Shown here piece by piece: positions 56,197 through 64,000 of a stretch of DNA of 64,000 nt. Source of the stretch: Mycobacterium sp. (GTDB taxonomy: Bacteria; Actinomycetota; Actinomycetes; Mycobacteriales; Mycobacteriaceae). The first letter of the stretch is position 1. Each line of letters begins with the position of its first letter. A model generated the notes under the pieces. It was not told where the DNA came from. It did not search any database and saw nothing but the letters and a program-made list of their open reading frames with translations. The DNA is taken from the NCBI RefSeq assembly GCF_004298145.1, contig NZ_SCRH01000003.1, positions 1 through 64,000 of the forward strand, given 5' to 3'. Made by a program: the position numbers and the translations under genes.

Positions 56197-56571
56197 ATGA
56201 CCGTCAAAACACTGACCGGCGCCGATTTCGAGTCGACGATACTTGCGAGCCCCGTCGTGCTCGTTGACTTCTGGGCCCCGTGGTGCGGACCATGCCGGGC
56301 ATTCGCCCCGGTCTTCGAACGGTCCGCGGAAAATCACCCGGACGTCGTCCACGCCAAGGTGGACACCGATACCGAGCGCGAATTGGCGGCGACCGTAGGC
56401 ATCCGCTCCGTGCCGACCATCATGGCGTTCCGGGAGGGCATCCTCGTTTACAGCCAGCCGGGAGCAATGTCAGCGGTGGTGCTGGACAACTTGATCGACA
56501 AGATCAAGGGTCTTGACATGGAGCGGGCGCGCGCTCAGATCGCTGAGCGCAAAGCTGCCGTGAAGGCATAG
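56197..56571 (+). CDS. thioredoxin
   Basis: This 124-residue thioredoxin has the classical WCGPC active site (Cys30, Cys33), the DFWAPWC strand and the cis-proline in RSVPTIMAF. A C-terminal helical extension (ERARAQIAERKAAVKA) is longer than in TrxA. CGAAAGGAACAACC is a good ribosome site. It follows the AhpD-like gene by 104 bp and may be its electron donor. Confidence 0.93.
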   Translation: MTVKTLTGADFESTILASPVVLVDFWAPWCGPCRAFAPVFERSAENHPDVVHAKVDTDTERELAATVGIRSVPTIMAFREGILVYSQPGAMSAVVLDNLIDKIKGLDMERARAQIAERKAAVKA

Positions 56572-56607
56572 TGGTCCAGCCGCTTTCCTGAAGAGTAGTG
56601 AGCCACC

Positions 56608-56739
56608 ATGTGCTACCCCATACGCTGCCGCCGCTGCGGCAACATCACCTGGGCGGGTTGCGGCCAGCATGCCGAGAGCGTGATGAAACGCGTGCCCGCT
56701 GACCAACGATGCACCTGCAGCCATAGCACCGCCAGATAG
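56608..56739 (+). CDS. 43-residue Cys-rich (zinc-ribbon-like) protein
   Basis: The frame starts MCYPIRCRRCGNITWAGCG and ends DQRCTCSHSTAR with TAG. Cysteines are at 2, 7, 10, 18, 35 and 37, with a CxxC and a CxC, and the histidines at 21 and 39 could add ligands. Zinc binding or persulfide chemistry is possible. It lies 36 bp after thioredoxin on the same strand and 11 bp before the convergent thiolase-like stop. Similar short Cys-rich proteins are found in actinobacteria; the role is unknown. Confidence 0.65.
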   Translation: MCYPIRCRRCGNITWAGCGQHAESVMKRVPADQRCTCSHSTAR

Positions 56740-56750
56740 CGCACCCCTGG

Positions 56751-57908
56751 TCAGGTCGTCAGGATGGTCGCCGCGGCGGTGCCCGGCGCGCCATAGAGCT
56801 GAGCGAACCCGACCCGCGGCTCACCCGGTACTTGGCGATCGCCTGCCTCGCCGCGAAGTTGGCGCACCAGTTCATGAATCTGGCGCAGGCCGGACGCCCC
56901 GATCGGTTCGCCGTTGGCGATCAGCCCGCCGTCGGTGTTGATCGGCATCGAACCGCGGATCTCGGTGGCACCGCCGGCCAGCAGCTTCTCCTGCTCGCCG
57001 TCGGCGCAGAAGCCGCATTCGGCCATGTGGATGATCTCCGCGCCGGCGTCGGTGTCCTGCAGCTGAATGACGTCGACGTCTTCCGGTGCCACACCGGCCT
57101 TTTCGAACGCGGCTTTGGCCGCATACACGGTCGGCGCCACATCCTCGTCGACCGGGGCGAAGGTGGTGTTCACCTCGTAGGCCCCGTAACGGCGGGTGCG
57201 CACCTCGACCGCACGCAGGAAGATCGGCTTGGCGGCGTAGCGGTGCGCGATGTCGGCGCGACACATGACCACGGCCGCCGCACCCTCGTCGGGCGCGCAG
57301 AACATGTACTGGGTGAGCGGGTAGTTCAGCATCGTCGAGTTGAGGATCTCGTCTTCCGGAATCGGCTTGCGCCGGAACGCGTTCGGATTCCGCGCGCCGT
57401 TGCGGAAGTTCTTGGCGGCCACCTTGGCGAGGCTCTGCTGGGAGATGCCATGTTGGTGCAGGTAGCGGTTGGCTTTCATGCCGAAGAATTGGGTGGTGAG
57501 GTACTGCCCGTTCTCGGCGTACCAGCGCGGCATCCCCACCAAAGCCGGGTCCTCGGTGAAGGCGCCGCGCGGATGCTTGTCCAGGCCGATGGCGATCCCG
57601 ATGTCGTAGTCGCCCAGCCGGATTCCGTCGGCGCAGGACTTGGCGGCGCTGGCCGCGGTCGCGCAGGCGTTGAACACGTTGGTGAAGGGGATGCCCGAGA
57701 GCCCGACCATGGCGACGATCGCGTCGGGATTGGCGACCGTCCAGCTGCCCCCGGTAGCGGCTTGAATGTCCTTCCACTCGATACCCGCGTCGTCGACGGC
57801 GAGCCGGATGGCGTCGACGCCCATCTCCATAGCGGACTTGCCCTCGAAACGACCGAATGGGTGCAGACCCACGCCGATGATCGCGACGTCACTGTTGCTG
57901 GTGGTCAA
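56751..57908 (-). CDS. thiolase-fold lipid-transfer protein (Ltp-like), probably not a classical thiolase
   Basis: This 385-residue SCP-x-type thiolase-fold protein keeps a nucleophile-position Cys82 (NACATAASA). The His of GHPxGA is replaced by Glu (GEPIGASG) and the second catalytic Cys loop is [13 protein letters not shown]. Steroid-degrading Ltp2 is a thiolase-fold retro-aldolase that likewise lacks the thiolase set and works with a DUF35 protein; a similar C-C lyase role is my inference. No DUF35 gene is visible in the window. TTG 57908 overlaps the CoA-transferase stop (TTGA) and is the only sensible start. Confidence 0.82.
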   Translation of the reverse strand: MTTSNSDVAIIGVGLHPFGRFEGKSAMEMGVDAIRLAVDDAGIEWKDIQAATGGSWTVANPDAIVAMVGLSGIPFTNVFNACATAASAAKSCADGIRLGDYDIGIAIGLDKHPRGAFTEDPALVGMPRWYAENGQYLTTQFFGMKANRYLHQHGISQQSLAKVAAKNFRNGARNPNAFRRKPIPEDEILNSTMLNYPLTQYMFCAPDEGAAAVVMCRADIAHRYAAKPIFLRAVEVRTRRYGAYEVNTTFAPVDEDVAPTVYAAKAAFEKAGVAPEDVDVIQLQDTDAGAEIIHMAECGFCADGEQEKLLAGGATEIRGSMPINTDGGLIANGEPIGASGLRQIHELVRQLRGEAGDRQVPGEPRVGFAQLYGAPGTAAATILTT

Positions 57909-59131
57909 GCGATGGCTCCTGACTCTTTCAGTTCGGCGATGCGGTCCCAGTCCATCCCGAGCTCCATCAGGACGATTTCGGTGTGCTCGGACGCCTGCGG
58001 GGCCCGGGTGGTGACGAGCGGTTCGTGGTTGAACTGCACCGGCCCGCGGACGACCTTGAACGGTGCGCCGCCGCCGGCGAGCTCGACCTCGCTGATCATG
58101 TCGTTGGCAAGCGCCTGCTCGTCGGCGACCAGGTCGATGAGGCTCTGGAACGGCGCCCACTGGCCCTTCATCGTCTTGAGGTGCTGGCGCCAGTAGTCAA
58201 AGGACTTGCCGGCGAAGGCCTTTGAGATCAGCTCGGCGGCCGCGTCGGCGTTCTGGATCAACGGGAGGACGTCGGCGAAGCGAGGGTCGTCGGCCGCTTC
58301 GGGGATGCCGAGGTGCTCGAACGTGTCGCGGATCAACCCGGTCGGGCTGATGATGCACAGGTTGATGGTGCCGCCGTCGGAGGTTTCGTAGTTGCCCATG
58401 AAGGGATTCACCGACGGTGCGCCCGAACCCGGCATGGGCGTGCGCATGACTTCGCCGGTCTCCATGCCCTGCGTCACGCTCGCGCCCGCCGCCCACCAAG
58501 CCGTGCTCAGCAGCGACACGTCGAGCTCGACCGCTTCGCCGGTGCGCTCGCGATGCAGCAGCGCGGCCGAGATGCCGCCGGCAATGAACATGCCGCCGAT
58601 GGAGTCGCCGAACGCGGGAATGCCCTGTCCCAGTGCGCCGCCCAATTCCTCGGGCGTCAGCGCGTACCCCACGCCGCTGCGCGTCCAGAACGCCGTGCCA
58701 TCATAGCCGCCGATGTCACGCTCGGCCCCCTTGTCGCCGTAGGCGCTGCCGCGGGCATACACGATGTTCGGGTTCACGGCGCGAATGTGCTCCACGTCGA
58801 ACTTGTGCTTCTGCCGCTGCGCGGGCATGTAGTTGGTCAGGAACACATCCGCGGTCTTGGCTAATTCGTAGATCACTTCCTGACCGCCCGGCGTGGAGAC
58901 GTCGATCCCGACGCTGCGCTTGCCCCGGTTGGGATGTTCCATCAGCGGATGCCGCTCCGGGTCAACCTGGATGCCCCCCATATTGAGAAAGCCACGCTGG
59001 GTGTCCCCGCGCGCCGGGTGCTCGACCTTGATGACGTCGGCGCCCCAGTCGGCGAGGATCGCACCGGCGGCGGGGACGAACGTGAACTGCGCAACCTCGA
59101 GGACCCGAAAGCCCTGCATTACCTTCACCAT
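57905..59131 (-). CDS. class III CoA-transferase (CaiB/BaiF family)
   Basis: This 408-residue protein has the family N-terminus [35 protein letters not shown] and the following [18 protein letters not shown]. The catalytic Asp is probably in [17 protein letters not shown]. It would transfer CoA to a pathway acid. The ATG chosen (MVKVMQGF) is 10 bp after the P450 stop; a longer in-frame reading would overlap that gene. It is unlike the CoA-transferase at 28949 beyond the family fold. Confidence 0.87.
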   Translation of the reverse strand: MVKVMQGFRVLEVAQFTFVPAAGAILADWGADVIKVEHPARGDTQRGFLNMGGIQVDPERHPLMEHPNRGKRSVGIDVSTPGGQEVIYELAKTADVFLTNYMPAQRQKHKFDVEHIRAVNPNIVYARGSAYGDKGAERDIGGYDGTAFWTRSGVGYALTPEELGGALGQGIPAFGDSIGGMFIAGGISAALLHRERTGEAVELDVSLLSTAWWAAGASVTQGMETGEVMRTPMPGSGAPSVNPFMGNYETSDGGTINLCIISPTGLIRDTFEHLGIPEAADDPRFADVLPLIQNADAAAELISKAFAGKSFDYWRQHLKTMKGQWAPFQSLIDLVADEQALANDMISEVELAGGGAPFKVVRGPVQFNHEPLVTTRAPQASEHTEIVLMELGMDWDRIAELKESGAIA

Positions 59132-59141
59132 TCCCGGGACC

Positions 59142-60350
59142 CTACTTCGCGTCGAACGTAACCGGAAGCGCGGTCGGTGAACGGAACGGCTGACCGTGGA
59201 TATGCGGGTCGCCATCGGTGAGCAGGTTGATGTCGGTCACCCGATCCAACAGACATTCGAGGGCGACCCGGGTCTCCATGCGCGCGAGGTGCAGACCCAG
59301 GCAGGTGTGCTCGCCGGCGGCAAACGAGATGTGCGGCACGTGCGCACGGAAGATATCGAATTCTTCCGGGCGCTCCCAGCGGTGTCCGTCGCGGTTTGCC
59401 GAGCCGATGCACACGTCGACCACCGAACGCGCCGGGATCTTGATGCCCTCCAATTCGGTGTCCTCGGAGGTGAACCGCTGCACGGTGGTCAAGGGCGTCT
59501 CAACGCGCAGACCCTCCTCGATCGCCGGCGCGATCAACGCGTGATCGGCCTGCAGCGCGGCGAGCTGTCCGGGGTGGGTGAGCAACAGGAACAGCAGGTT
59601 GCCCGATGACCGGTAGGTGGTTTCCAGCCCGGCGGGCAGCAGCAGCCGCAGGAACGAGTAGATGGCTTCGTCGCTGAGCTTTTCGCCGTCGATCTCCGCG
59701 GTGACCAGGTCACCGATGATGTCCTCGGTCGGCTTGGCCTTGCGCGCTTCGATCTGCTCGAGGAAATAGTCCTTCAACGCCGCCGACGCTTCGAAGGCGC
59801 GTTCGTAGCGGACCGCGTAACTGATCAGCTCCACCGCGCGCCGGTGGAACATGGGCAGGTCGTCTGCCGGCAGACCCAGCAATGTGGCGATGACCCGGGT
59901 GGGAAATTCGAACGTGAACTGGCGCACCAGATCGGCCCGGCCGGCGTCGATGAACTCATCGATGAGGGCGTTGCAGATCGGCCGCACGACGGTGGGCTCC
60001 CAGCGGGCCAGGGCCTTGGACTTGAACGCCGCGGACACCAGATTGCGGTGGTCGCGATGCTTCTTGCCCTCCATGGCCAGGATGGTCGGCCCCATGAACA
60101 GCCCGATGGTGGTGTCGTACATCGCCGAACTGAACACCCGGCCGTCGCGAAACACCGTGTTCACCGCGTCGAACGACACCGCCGCGAAAGAGCGCTTGGG
60201 TCGCAGCGACTCGGGGGTTTTGGAATAGTCCATCACCGTGCCCCGAAAAACCCCGCCCTCGTTGCGCTTCTGCGCGAAAAAGGGGTACGGGTCACGCAGG
60301 AAGTCGACGGGCTTGTCGTCGGTGCCGGCATCCTCAAGCTGACTTTCCAC
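59142..60350 (-). CDS. cytochrome P450
   Basis: This 402-residue soluble P450 has the heme loop [17 protein letters not shown], the I-helix [14 protein letters not shown] and the ExxR in IEEGLR. It should hydroxylate the substrate with electrons from a ferredoxin that is not encoded in the window. I place the start at GTG 60350 (VESQLEDAG), which has GGGAGAG 6 bp upstream; a GTG 8 codons earlier lacks such a site. It starts a three-gene minus-strand run with the CoA-transferase and thiolase-like genes. Confidence 0.92.
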   Translation of the reverse strand: MESQLEDAGTDDKPVDFLRDPYPFFAQKRNEGGVFRGTVMDYSKTPESLRPKRSFAAVSFDAVNTVFRDGRVFSSAMYDTTIGLFMGPTILAMEGKKHRDHRNLVSAAFKSKALARWEPTVVRPICNALIDEFIDAGRADLVRQFTFEFPTRVIATLLGLPADDLPMFHRRAVELISYAVRYERAFEASAALKDYFLEQIEARKAKPTEDIIGDLVTAEIDGEKLSDEAIYSFLRLLLPAGLETTYRSSGNLLFLLLTHPGQLAALQADHALIAPAIEEGLRVETPLTTVQRFTSEDTELEGIKIPARSVVDVCIGSANRDGHRWERPEEFDIFRAHVPHISFAAGEHTCLGLHLARMETRVALECLLDRVTDINLLTDGDPHIHGQPFRSPTALPVTFDAK

Positions 60351-60379
60351 GGCTGCTCTCCCGGTCGGGTACACGGTCG

Positions 60380-60398
60380 TACTGTAAAGATTACAGTA
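60380..60398. promoter_or_regulatory. perfect 19-bp palindrome (box D) between P450 and aldehyde dehydrogenase genes
   Basis: TACTGTAAAGATTACAGTA has perfect 8-bp arms around AGA. It sits 29 bp from the P450 start and 42 bp from the dehydrogenase start, so one bound dimer could control both directions. TACAGT on either strand could also serve as a -10. TACTGTA/TACAGTA is shared with boxes A and B. Confidence 0.65.
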
Positions 60399-60440
60399 GA
60401 CTATATCGACTCGGCCACGGCTGCCGTAAGCTGTGCAGCC

Positions 60441-61937
60441 ATGGGTTCAGTTGACCGACAGGTTGGCGGTCCGGCCGGGCAGCAGCGGGCCGATTTGCAG
60501 GCGATGCTGGACCGGCAGCGGCGATCCTTTTCGGCCGAGGGTCCGCCCCCCGTCGCAGTCCGGCGCAACCGCATCGATCGCCTGATGGCGTTGCTGCTGG
60601 ACAACAGTGATGCGTTCATCGACGCCATGGCCGCCGACTACGGCACCAGGTCCAAGGCGGCCTCTCTGTTCACCGAGATCATCGGGATCACCTCGGTGGT
60701 CGAGCACACCAGATCCCATGTGGCGCAATGGATGCGCCCGACCAAGCTGATGCCCGCCGCACGGCTGTGCGGCCTGCGGGCCGAAGTCCAGCCCACCCCG
60801 CTCGGCGTCGTCGGTGTGATCGGGCCGTGGAACTTCCCGGTCAACCTTGTGGTGCTGCCCGCATCGGCGGCTTTTGCGGCCGGCAACCGGGTGATGATCA
60901 AGATGTCGGAGGTCACCGCGCACACCGCGGATCTGATGGCGGCGATCGCACCCAGGTACTTCGACGCGACCGAGCTCGATGTGGTCACCGGCGGCGCCGA
61001 CGTCGCGGCCGCCTTCTCGGAGCTGCCGTTCGATCGTCTGTTCTTCACCGGCTCACCGTCGGTGGGTGCGCTGGTGCAACGCGCGGCCGCCCAGAACCTC
61101 GTTCCGGTGACCCTGGAACTCGGCGGCAAGAACCCGGCGGTCGTCGCGCCGGGCGCCGACATCGCGCGGTCGGCATCCCGCATCACCCGGGGGCGCATGG
61201 TCAACGGCGGTCAGGTGTGCGTCTGCCCCGATTACGTCCTGGTGCCCGACGACCACCTCGACGCCTTCGTCGACACCGCGCGCGAAACCTTGCGCGGCAT
61301 GTTCCCGACGGTCATTACCAACGCCGACTACTGCTCCAGCGTCAACCAGGCCAATTTCGACCGGGTGGTGCGGCTCATCGACGATGCGCGGGCGCACGGT
61401 GCTCGCGTGGAAACGATTGCCCCGAACGGGGAGTCATTGCCCGACCGTGCCAGCCGCAAGATCGCACCCACCATTGTCCGTGACGTCGACGACCGGATGC
61501 GGATCGCCGACGAGGAGGTCTTCGGCCCCGTGCTGGCCGTCCTGGGGTACTCCCGTCTGAACGAGGCGATCGACTACATCAACCGGCGGCCGGCGCCGCT
61601 GGTGGCCTACTGGTACGGCCCCGACGACGACGATTTCCGCACCTTTGTCCGCAGTACCCGCAGCGGCGGCGTCGCGCGCAATGATTTTGCGGCGCAGATG
61701 ATTCCGTCCGGAGCTCCGTTCGGGGGAGTGGGTCGCAGCGGGATGGGCGCCTATCACGGCAAGGCCGGGTTCGATACGTTCAGTCATTACCGCACCGTGG
61801 TCGGCAACGACCTGCCGTTCAGTATCACCGGGACCGCGGCGCCGCCGTTCGGCCGTTCGTTGCGGTTCTACGCCAATACCGCCCTGCGGATCGCGCGTGT
61901 CCGTACGCACCGCCGGCTGAAGGAGGCTGCGAAATGA
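60441..61937 (+). CDS. aldehyde dehydrogenase (coniferyl-aldehyde-dehydrogenase-like)
   Basis: This 498-residue NAD(P)-dependent enzyme has GVVGVIGPWNFPVNLVVLP, the glutamate in TLELGGKNP and the catalytic cysteine in NGGQVCVCPDYV. The C-terminal FGGVGRSGMGAYHGKAGFDTFSHYR is typical of the class 3/coniferyl aldehyde group. It would oxidise the aldehyde formed after P450 hydroxylation to an acid ready for CoA ligation. The stop overlaps the next P450 start (ATGA). Confidence 0.92.
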   Translation: MGSVDRQVGGPAGQQRADLQAMLDRQRRSFSAEGPPPVAVRRNRIDRLMALLLDNSDAFIDAMAADYGTRSKAASLFTEIIGITSVVEHTRSHVAQWMRPTKLMPAARLCGLRAEVQPTPLGVVGVIGPWNFPVNLVVLPASAAFAAGNRVMIKMSEVTAHTADLMAAIAPRYFDATELDVVTGGADVAAAFSELPFDRLFFTGSPSVGALVQRAAAQNLVPVTLELGGKNPAVVAPGADIARSASRITRGRMVNGGQVCVCPDYVLVPDDHLDAFVDTARETLRGMFPTVITNADYCSSVNQANFDRVVRLIDDARAHGARVETIAPNGESLPDRASRKIAPTIVRDVDDRMRIADEEVFGPVLAVLGYSRLNEAIDYINRRPAPLVAYWYGPDDDDFRTFVRSTRSGGVARNDFAAQMIPSGAPFGGVGRSGMGAYHGKAGFDTFSHYRTVVGNDLPFSITGTAAPPFGRSLRFYANTALRIARVRTHRRLKEAAK

Positions 61938-63139
61938 CGGTCGCCGAACTGGAATTCGATCCGTTCTCGGAGGACTTCTTCAACGGGCCGTACGAGACGT
62001 ATCGCCGGATGCGTGAGGAAGCCCCGGTCTATTACAGCGAACGGTACGACTTTTACGCGCTGAGCCGGCACGTGGACGTCGCCGCGGCGTACAAGAACTT
62101 CGAGACGTACTCGTCGGCGCGCGGAGTGGACCTCGCGGCGGTGCGCTCTGAGGAACCCATGGGGCACAAGTCGATCATCATGATGGACCCGCCCGAGCAT
62201 CGGCACATGCGCGGACTGGTCAACAAGGTGTTCACCCCGCGCGCGATCGAAGCGATGCGCCCGCTGGTGACCGGCCTGGTCGACCGCCATCTCGGCGCCA
62301 CCGACCCCGCGGGATTCGATGTCGTTCAGGACTTCTCGGCGTTGTTCCCCGTCGAAGTCATCACGACGATGCTCGGGGTACCGCAGGAGGATCGTCAGCA
62401 GATCCGGCTGTGGCTCGACGAATTCCTGCACCGCGAGCCGGGCGAGGTCGAGATGTCAGAGGCGGGCTTCCAGGCCGCCACGCAAATGGCGATCGCCTAC
62501 TACCAGCTGGTGACGAAGCGCAGGGCCGATCCGCGTAACGACATGATCAGTGCCTTGGTGGCGGCCCGGGTGGAACGCGAGAACGGTGAGCTGACCGCGT
62601 TGGACAACATCGAAATCGCCCAGTTCGCCGTGTTGTTGGGTGGGGCGGGCGCCGAGACGGTGACCAAGCTGGTGGCCAACGCGGTGGTGTTGTGTGCCCG
62701 CCATCCCGAGCAATGGCAGAAGTTGCTCGACGACCGCAGCAGGATCCCCGCGGCGGTCGAAGAGGTGCTGCGCTACGAATCCCCGAATCAGTACAACGTG
62801 CGCTGCTCGCGCGAAGACGTCACCCTGCACGGCGTCACCATCCCGGCCGGCAAACCGGTGTTCCTCCTACTGGGCTCGGCCAACCGTGATCCCGACGCGT
62901 GGACGAAGCCAGAAGTCTTCGACATCGACCGTGACCGCGCCGAGGCGCAGAACCTCGGATTCGGCTACGGGATCCACAGTTGCCTCGGGGCGGCACTGGC
63001 GCGCATGGAAAGCGCTGTCGCACTGCAGAAGTTGCTCGATCACATGCCGCGCTACGAGGTGGACTGGGCCGGCTGCCGTCGCGTCAACATGCAAAACGTC
63101 GCCGGTTGGAACAACGTCCCCGTGCGGGTGCTGCCGTAA
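61934..63139 (+). CDS. cytochrome P450
   Basis: This 401-residue soluble P450 has the heme loop LGFGYGIHSCLGAALARME, the I-helix LLGGAGAETVTKL and the ExxR in VEEVLRYE. IIMMDPPEHRHMRGLVNKVFTPR is also standard. It is coupled to the aldehyde dehydrogenase and differs clearly from the P450 at 59142, so the two probably attack different positions or intermediates. Its stop abuts the convergent SDR stop with no gap. Confidence 0.93.
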   Translation: MTVAELEFDPFSEDFFNGPYETYRRMREEAPVYYSERYDFYALSRHVDVAAAYKNFETYSSARGVDLAAVRSEEPMGHKSIIMMDPPEHRHMRGLVNKVFTPRAIEAMRPLVTGLVDRHLGATDPAGFDVVQDFSALFPVEVITTMLGVPQEDRQQIRLWLDEFLHREPGEVEMSEAGFQAATQMAIAYYQLVTKRRADPRNDMISALVAARVERENGELTALDNIEIAQFAVLLGGAGAETVTKLVANAVVLCARHPEQWQKLLDDRSRIPAAVEEVLRYESPNQYNVRCSREDVTLHGVTIPAGKPVFLLLGSANRDPDAWTKPEVFDIDRDRAEAQNLGFGYGIHSCLGAALARMESAVALQKLLDHMPRYEVDWAGCRRVNMQNVAGWNNVPVRVLP

Positions 63140-63982
63140 TCAGCGGCCGGTGCGCCCCGAGCGGGAGTTCGTCACTCTCGCGGCATAGGCCTGCAGAGCA
63201 GCGTAGTGCGCGCCCAGCAGCCGGGGCATCGCCGCCATCGCGCGTCCATCGGGTCCGATGAGGATTCTGGCCCGGTTCTTCTCGGCCCCCCGGAGAATGA
63301 GGCGCGCCGCCTTCTCGGGAGAGGTGAGCGCCGCGCGGGCGAAGAGTTTCGCCGCCATCTCGGGATCCTCGGTATCGGCGGCGCGCATGTTGGTCCCGAA
63401 GTTGGTTCGGACCACCCCGGGGTGCACGCAGTGCACCGTCACCGGATGGCGTTCGATGATCATCTCCTGGCGAAGCGCCTCCGTGAAACCGCGCACCGCA
63501 AACTTCGCCGTGCTGTAGGCGCCCTGATAGGGCACCGCGATCAGTCCGAAGGCGCTGGACAGGTTGACCAACCGCGCGGGGCGCTCCGAAGTGCCGGACT
63601 CGATCAGCTGCGGCAGGAACGCCTTGGTCCCATTGACGACGCCGCCGACGTTGATGCCGATGAGCCAATCGAAGTCGGTCCACGACATGTCGGCCACGCT
63701 CGCGAACAGGTCAACTCCGGCGTTGTTGAACAACATTGAGGCGGGCCCGAGCTGCCGGCGCACGTCCTCGGCGAAGCCCAACACCGCTTCCCGGTCCGCC
63801 ACGTCGACCCGGTACCCTGTGACCTGGCCGGGCGGGCACGCCGCCCGGGTCTCGGCCAGGCCCTTTTCGTCGATGTCGGACGCCGCGACGTGCGCCCCGT
63901 CCGCGGTGAGCGCCCGCGTCAACGCGCGGCCGATACCGGAGCCGGCACCGGTGACGACGGCGATGCGCTCCTGGTATTTCAT
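63140..63982 (-). CDS. SDR family oxidoreductase
   Basis: This 280-residue short-chain dehydrogenase has VVTGAGSGIGRAL, FNNAGVD, VNLSSAFG and the active-site AYSTAKFA, all intact. The C-terminal third (AARLILRGAEKNRARILIGPDGRAM) resembles actinobacterial SDRs annotated as acetoin/cyclohexanol-type dehydrogenases. The substrate is unknown. It would fit oxidation of an alcohol produced by the neighbouring P450s. The window ends 18 bp upstream of its start. Confidence 0.87.
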   Translation of the reverse strand: MKYQERIAVVTGAGSGIGRALTRALTADGAHVAASDIDEKGLAETRAACPPGQVTGYRVDVADREAVLGFAEDVRRQLGPASMLFNNAGVDLFASVADMSWTDFDWLIGINVGGVVNGTKAFLPQLIESGTSERPARLVNLSSAFGLIAVPYQGAYSTAKFAVRGFTEALRQEMIIERHPVTVHCVHPGVVRTNFGTNMRAADTEDPEMAAKLFARAALTSPEKAARLILRGAEKNRARILIGPDGRAMAAMPRLLGAHYAALQAYAARVTNSRSGRTGR

Positions 63983-64000
63983 GAATTCCCCGCTTCCACA

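Noticed and set aside
57909..58160. Longer form of the thiolase-like protein
   Set aside because: It would overlap the CoA-transferase gene by 250 bp with Arg-rich sequence; the TTGA overlap gives a family-like N-terminus.
1..64000. Insertion sequences, prophage or integrase genes
   Set aside because: I saw no transposase, integrase or terminal inverted repeats of IS type; accessory content is inferred from synteny only.

Overview
The window reads as chromosome from a slow-growing, non-tuberculous Mycobacterium. The base composition is GC-rich, GTG starts and 1-4 bp stop/start overlaps are common, and the first 24 kb follows the gene order of the M. tuberculosis Rv1328-Rv1358 region. A species call would need more than this sequence; something near the M. 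avium complex is plausible but unproven.

Region 1 (1-24.3 kb) is a conserved housekeeping backbone. A 59-bp tandem repeat precedes glgP. Then come dinG and pncB (minus strand), followed by clpS, a DUF2017 gene, a P1-family peptidase, a rhomboid protease, murI, a metallo-beta-lactamase-fold phosphodiesterase, rph and rdgB. A lower-GC DUF4395 membrane-protein gene is wedged between rph and rdgB. A DUF3817 membrane protein and an LprD-like lipoprotein lie before a tRNA-Leu(UAG). After the tRNA there is a frame-broken small gene, a DCC-family thiol oxidoreductase gene, and the iron-carboxymycobactin importer irtA-irtB behind a good IdeR box. A kinase-fold protein and a very large cyclase/ATPase/LuxR regulator (Rv1358-like) close the backbone. 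Two blocks present in M. tuberculosis are absent from this position: mec-cysO-cysM and the mbtK-N mycobactin genes.

Region 2 (24.3-41.8 kb) is accessory acyl-CoA metabolism. A mycofactocin-type SDR and an acyl-CoA dehydrogenase diverge from a tight five-gene operon (SDR, thiolase, class III CoA-transferase, acyl-CoA dehydrogenase, GntR regulator). After a secreted protein, an FAD monooxygenase-like gene and a TetR gene comes a minus-strand run of three overlapping acyl-CoA ligases and three enoyl-CoA hydratase-family genes.

Region 3 (41.8-64 kb) looks like a complete catabolic gene set of unknown substrate. It holds a hotdog thioesterase, two crotonase-family enzymes, a TetR regulator, two SDRs, a DapA-fold aldolase, two amidohydrolase-fold proteins, a CoA ligase, a paired (probably heteromeric) acyl-CoA dehydrogenase, a thiolase-fold protein that has lost its catalytic His and second Cys, a CoA-transferase, an aldehyde dehydrogenase and two cytochromes P450. 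A sulfide:quinone oxidoreductase, AhpD-like, thioredoxin and 43-residue Cys-rich protein module sits inside it. Similar AT-rich boxes (core ATAGGTAT followed by ACAGT, or a TACTGTA/TACAGTA palindrome) recur in at least four promoter regions here and suggest shared control, perhaps by the local TetR. This set and its boxes are the best candidate for something undescribed.
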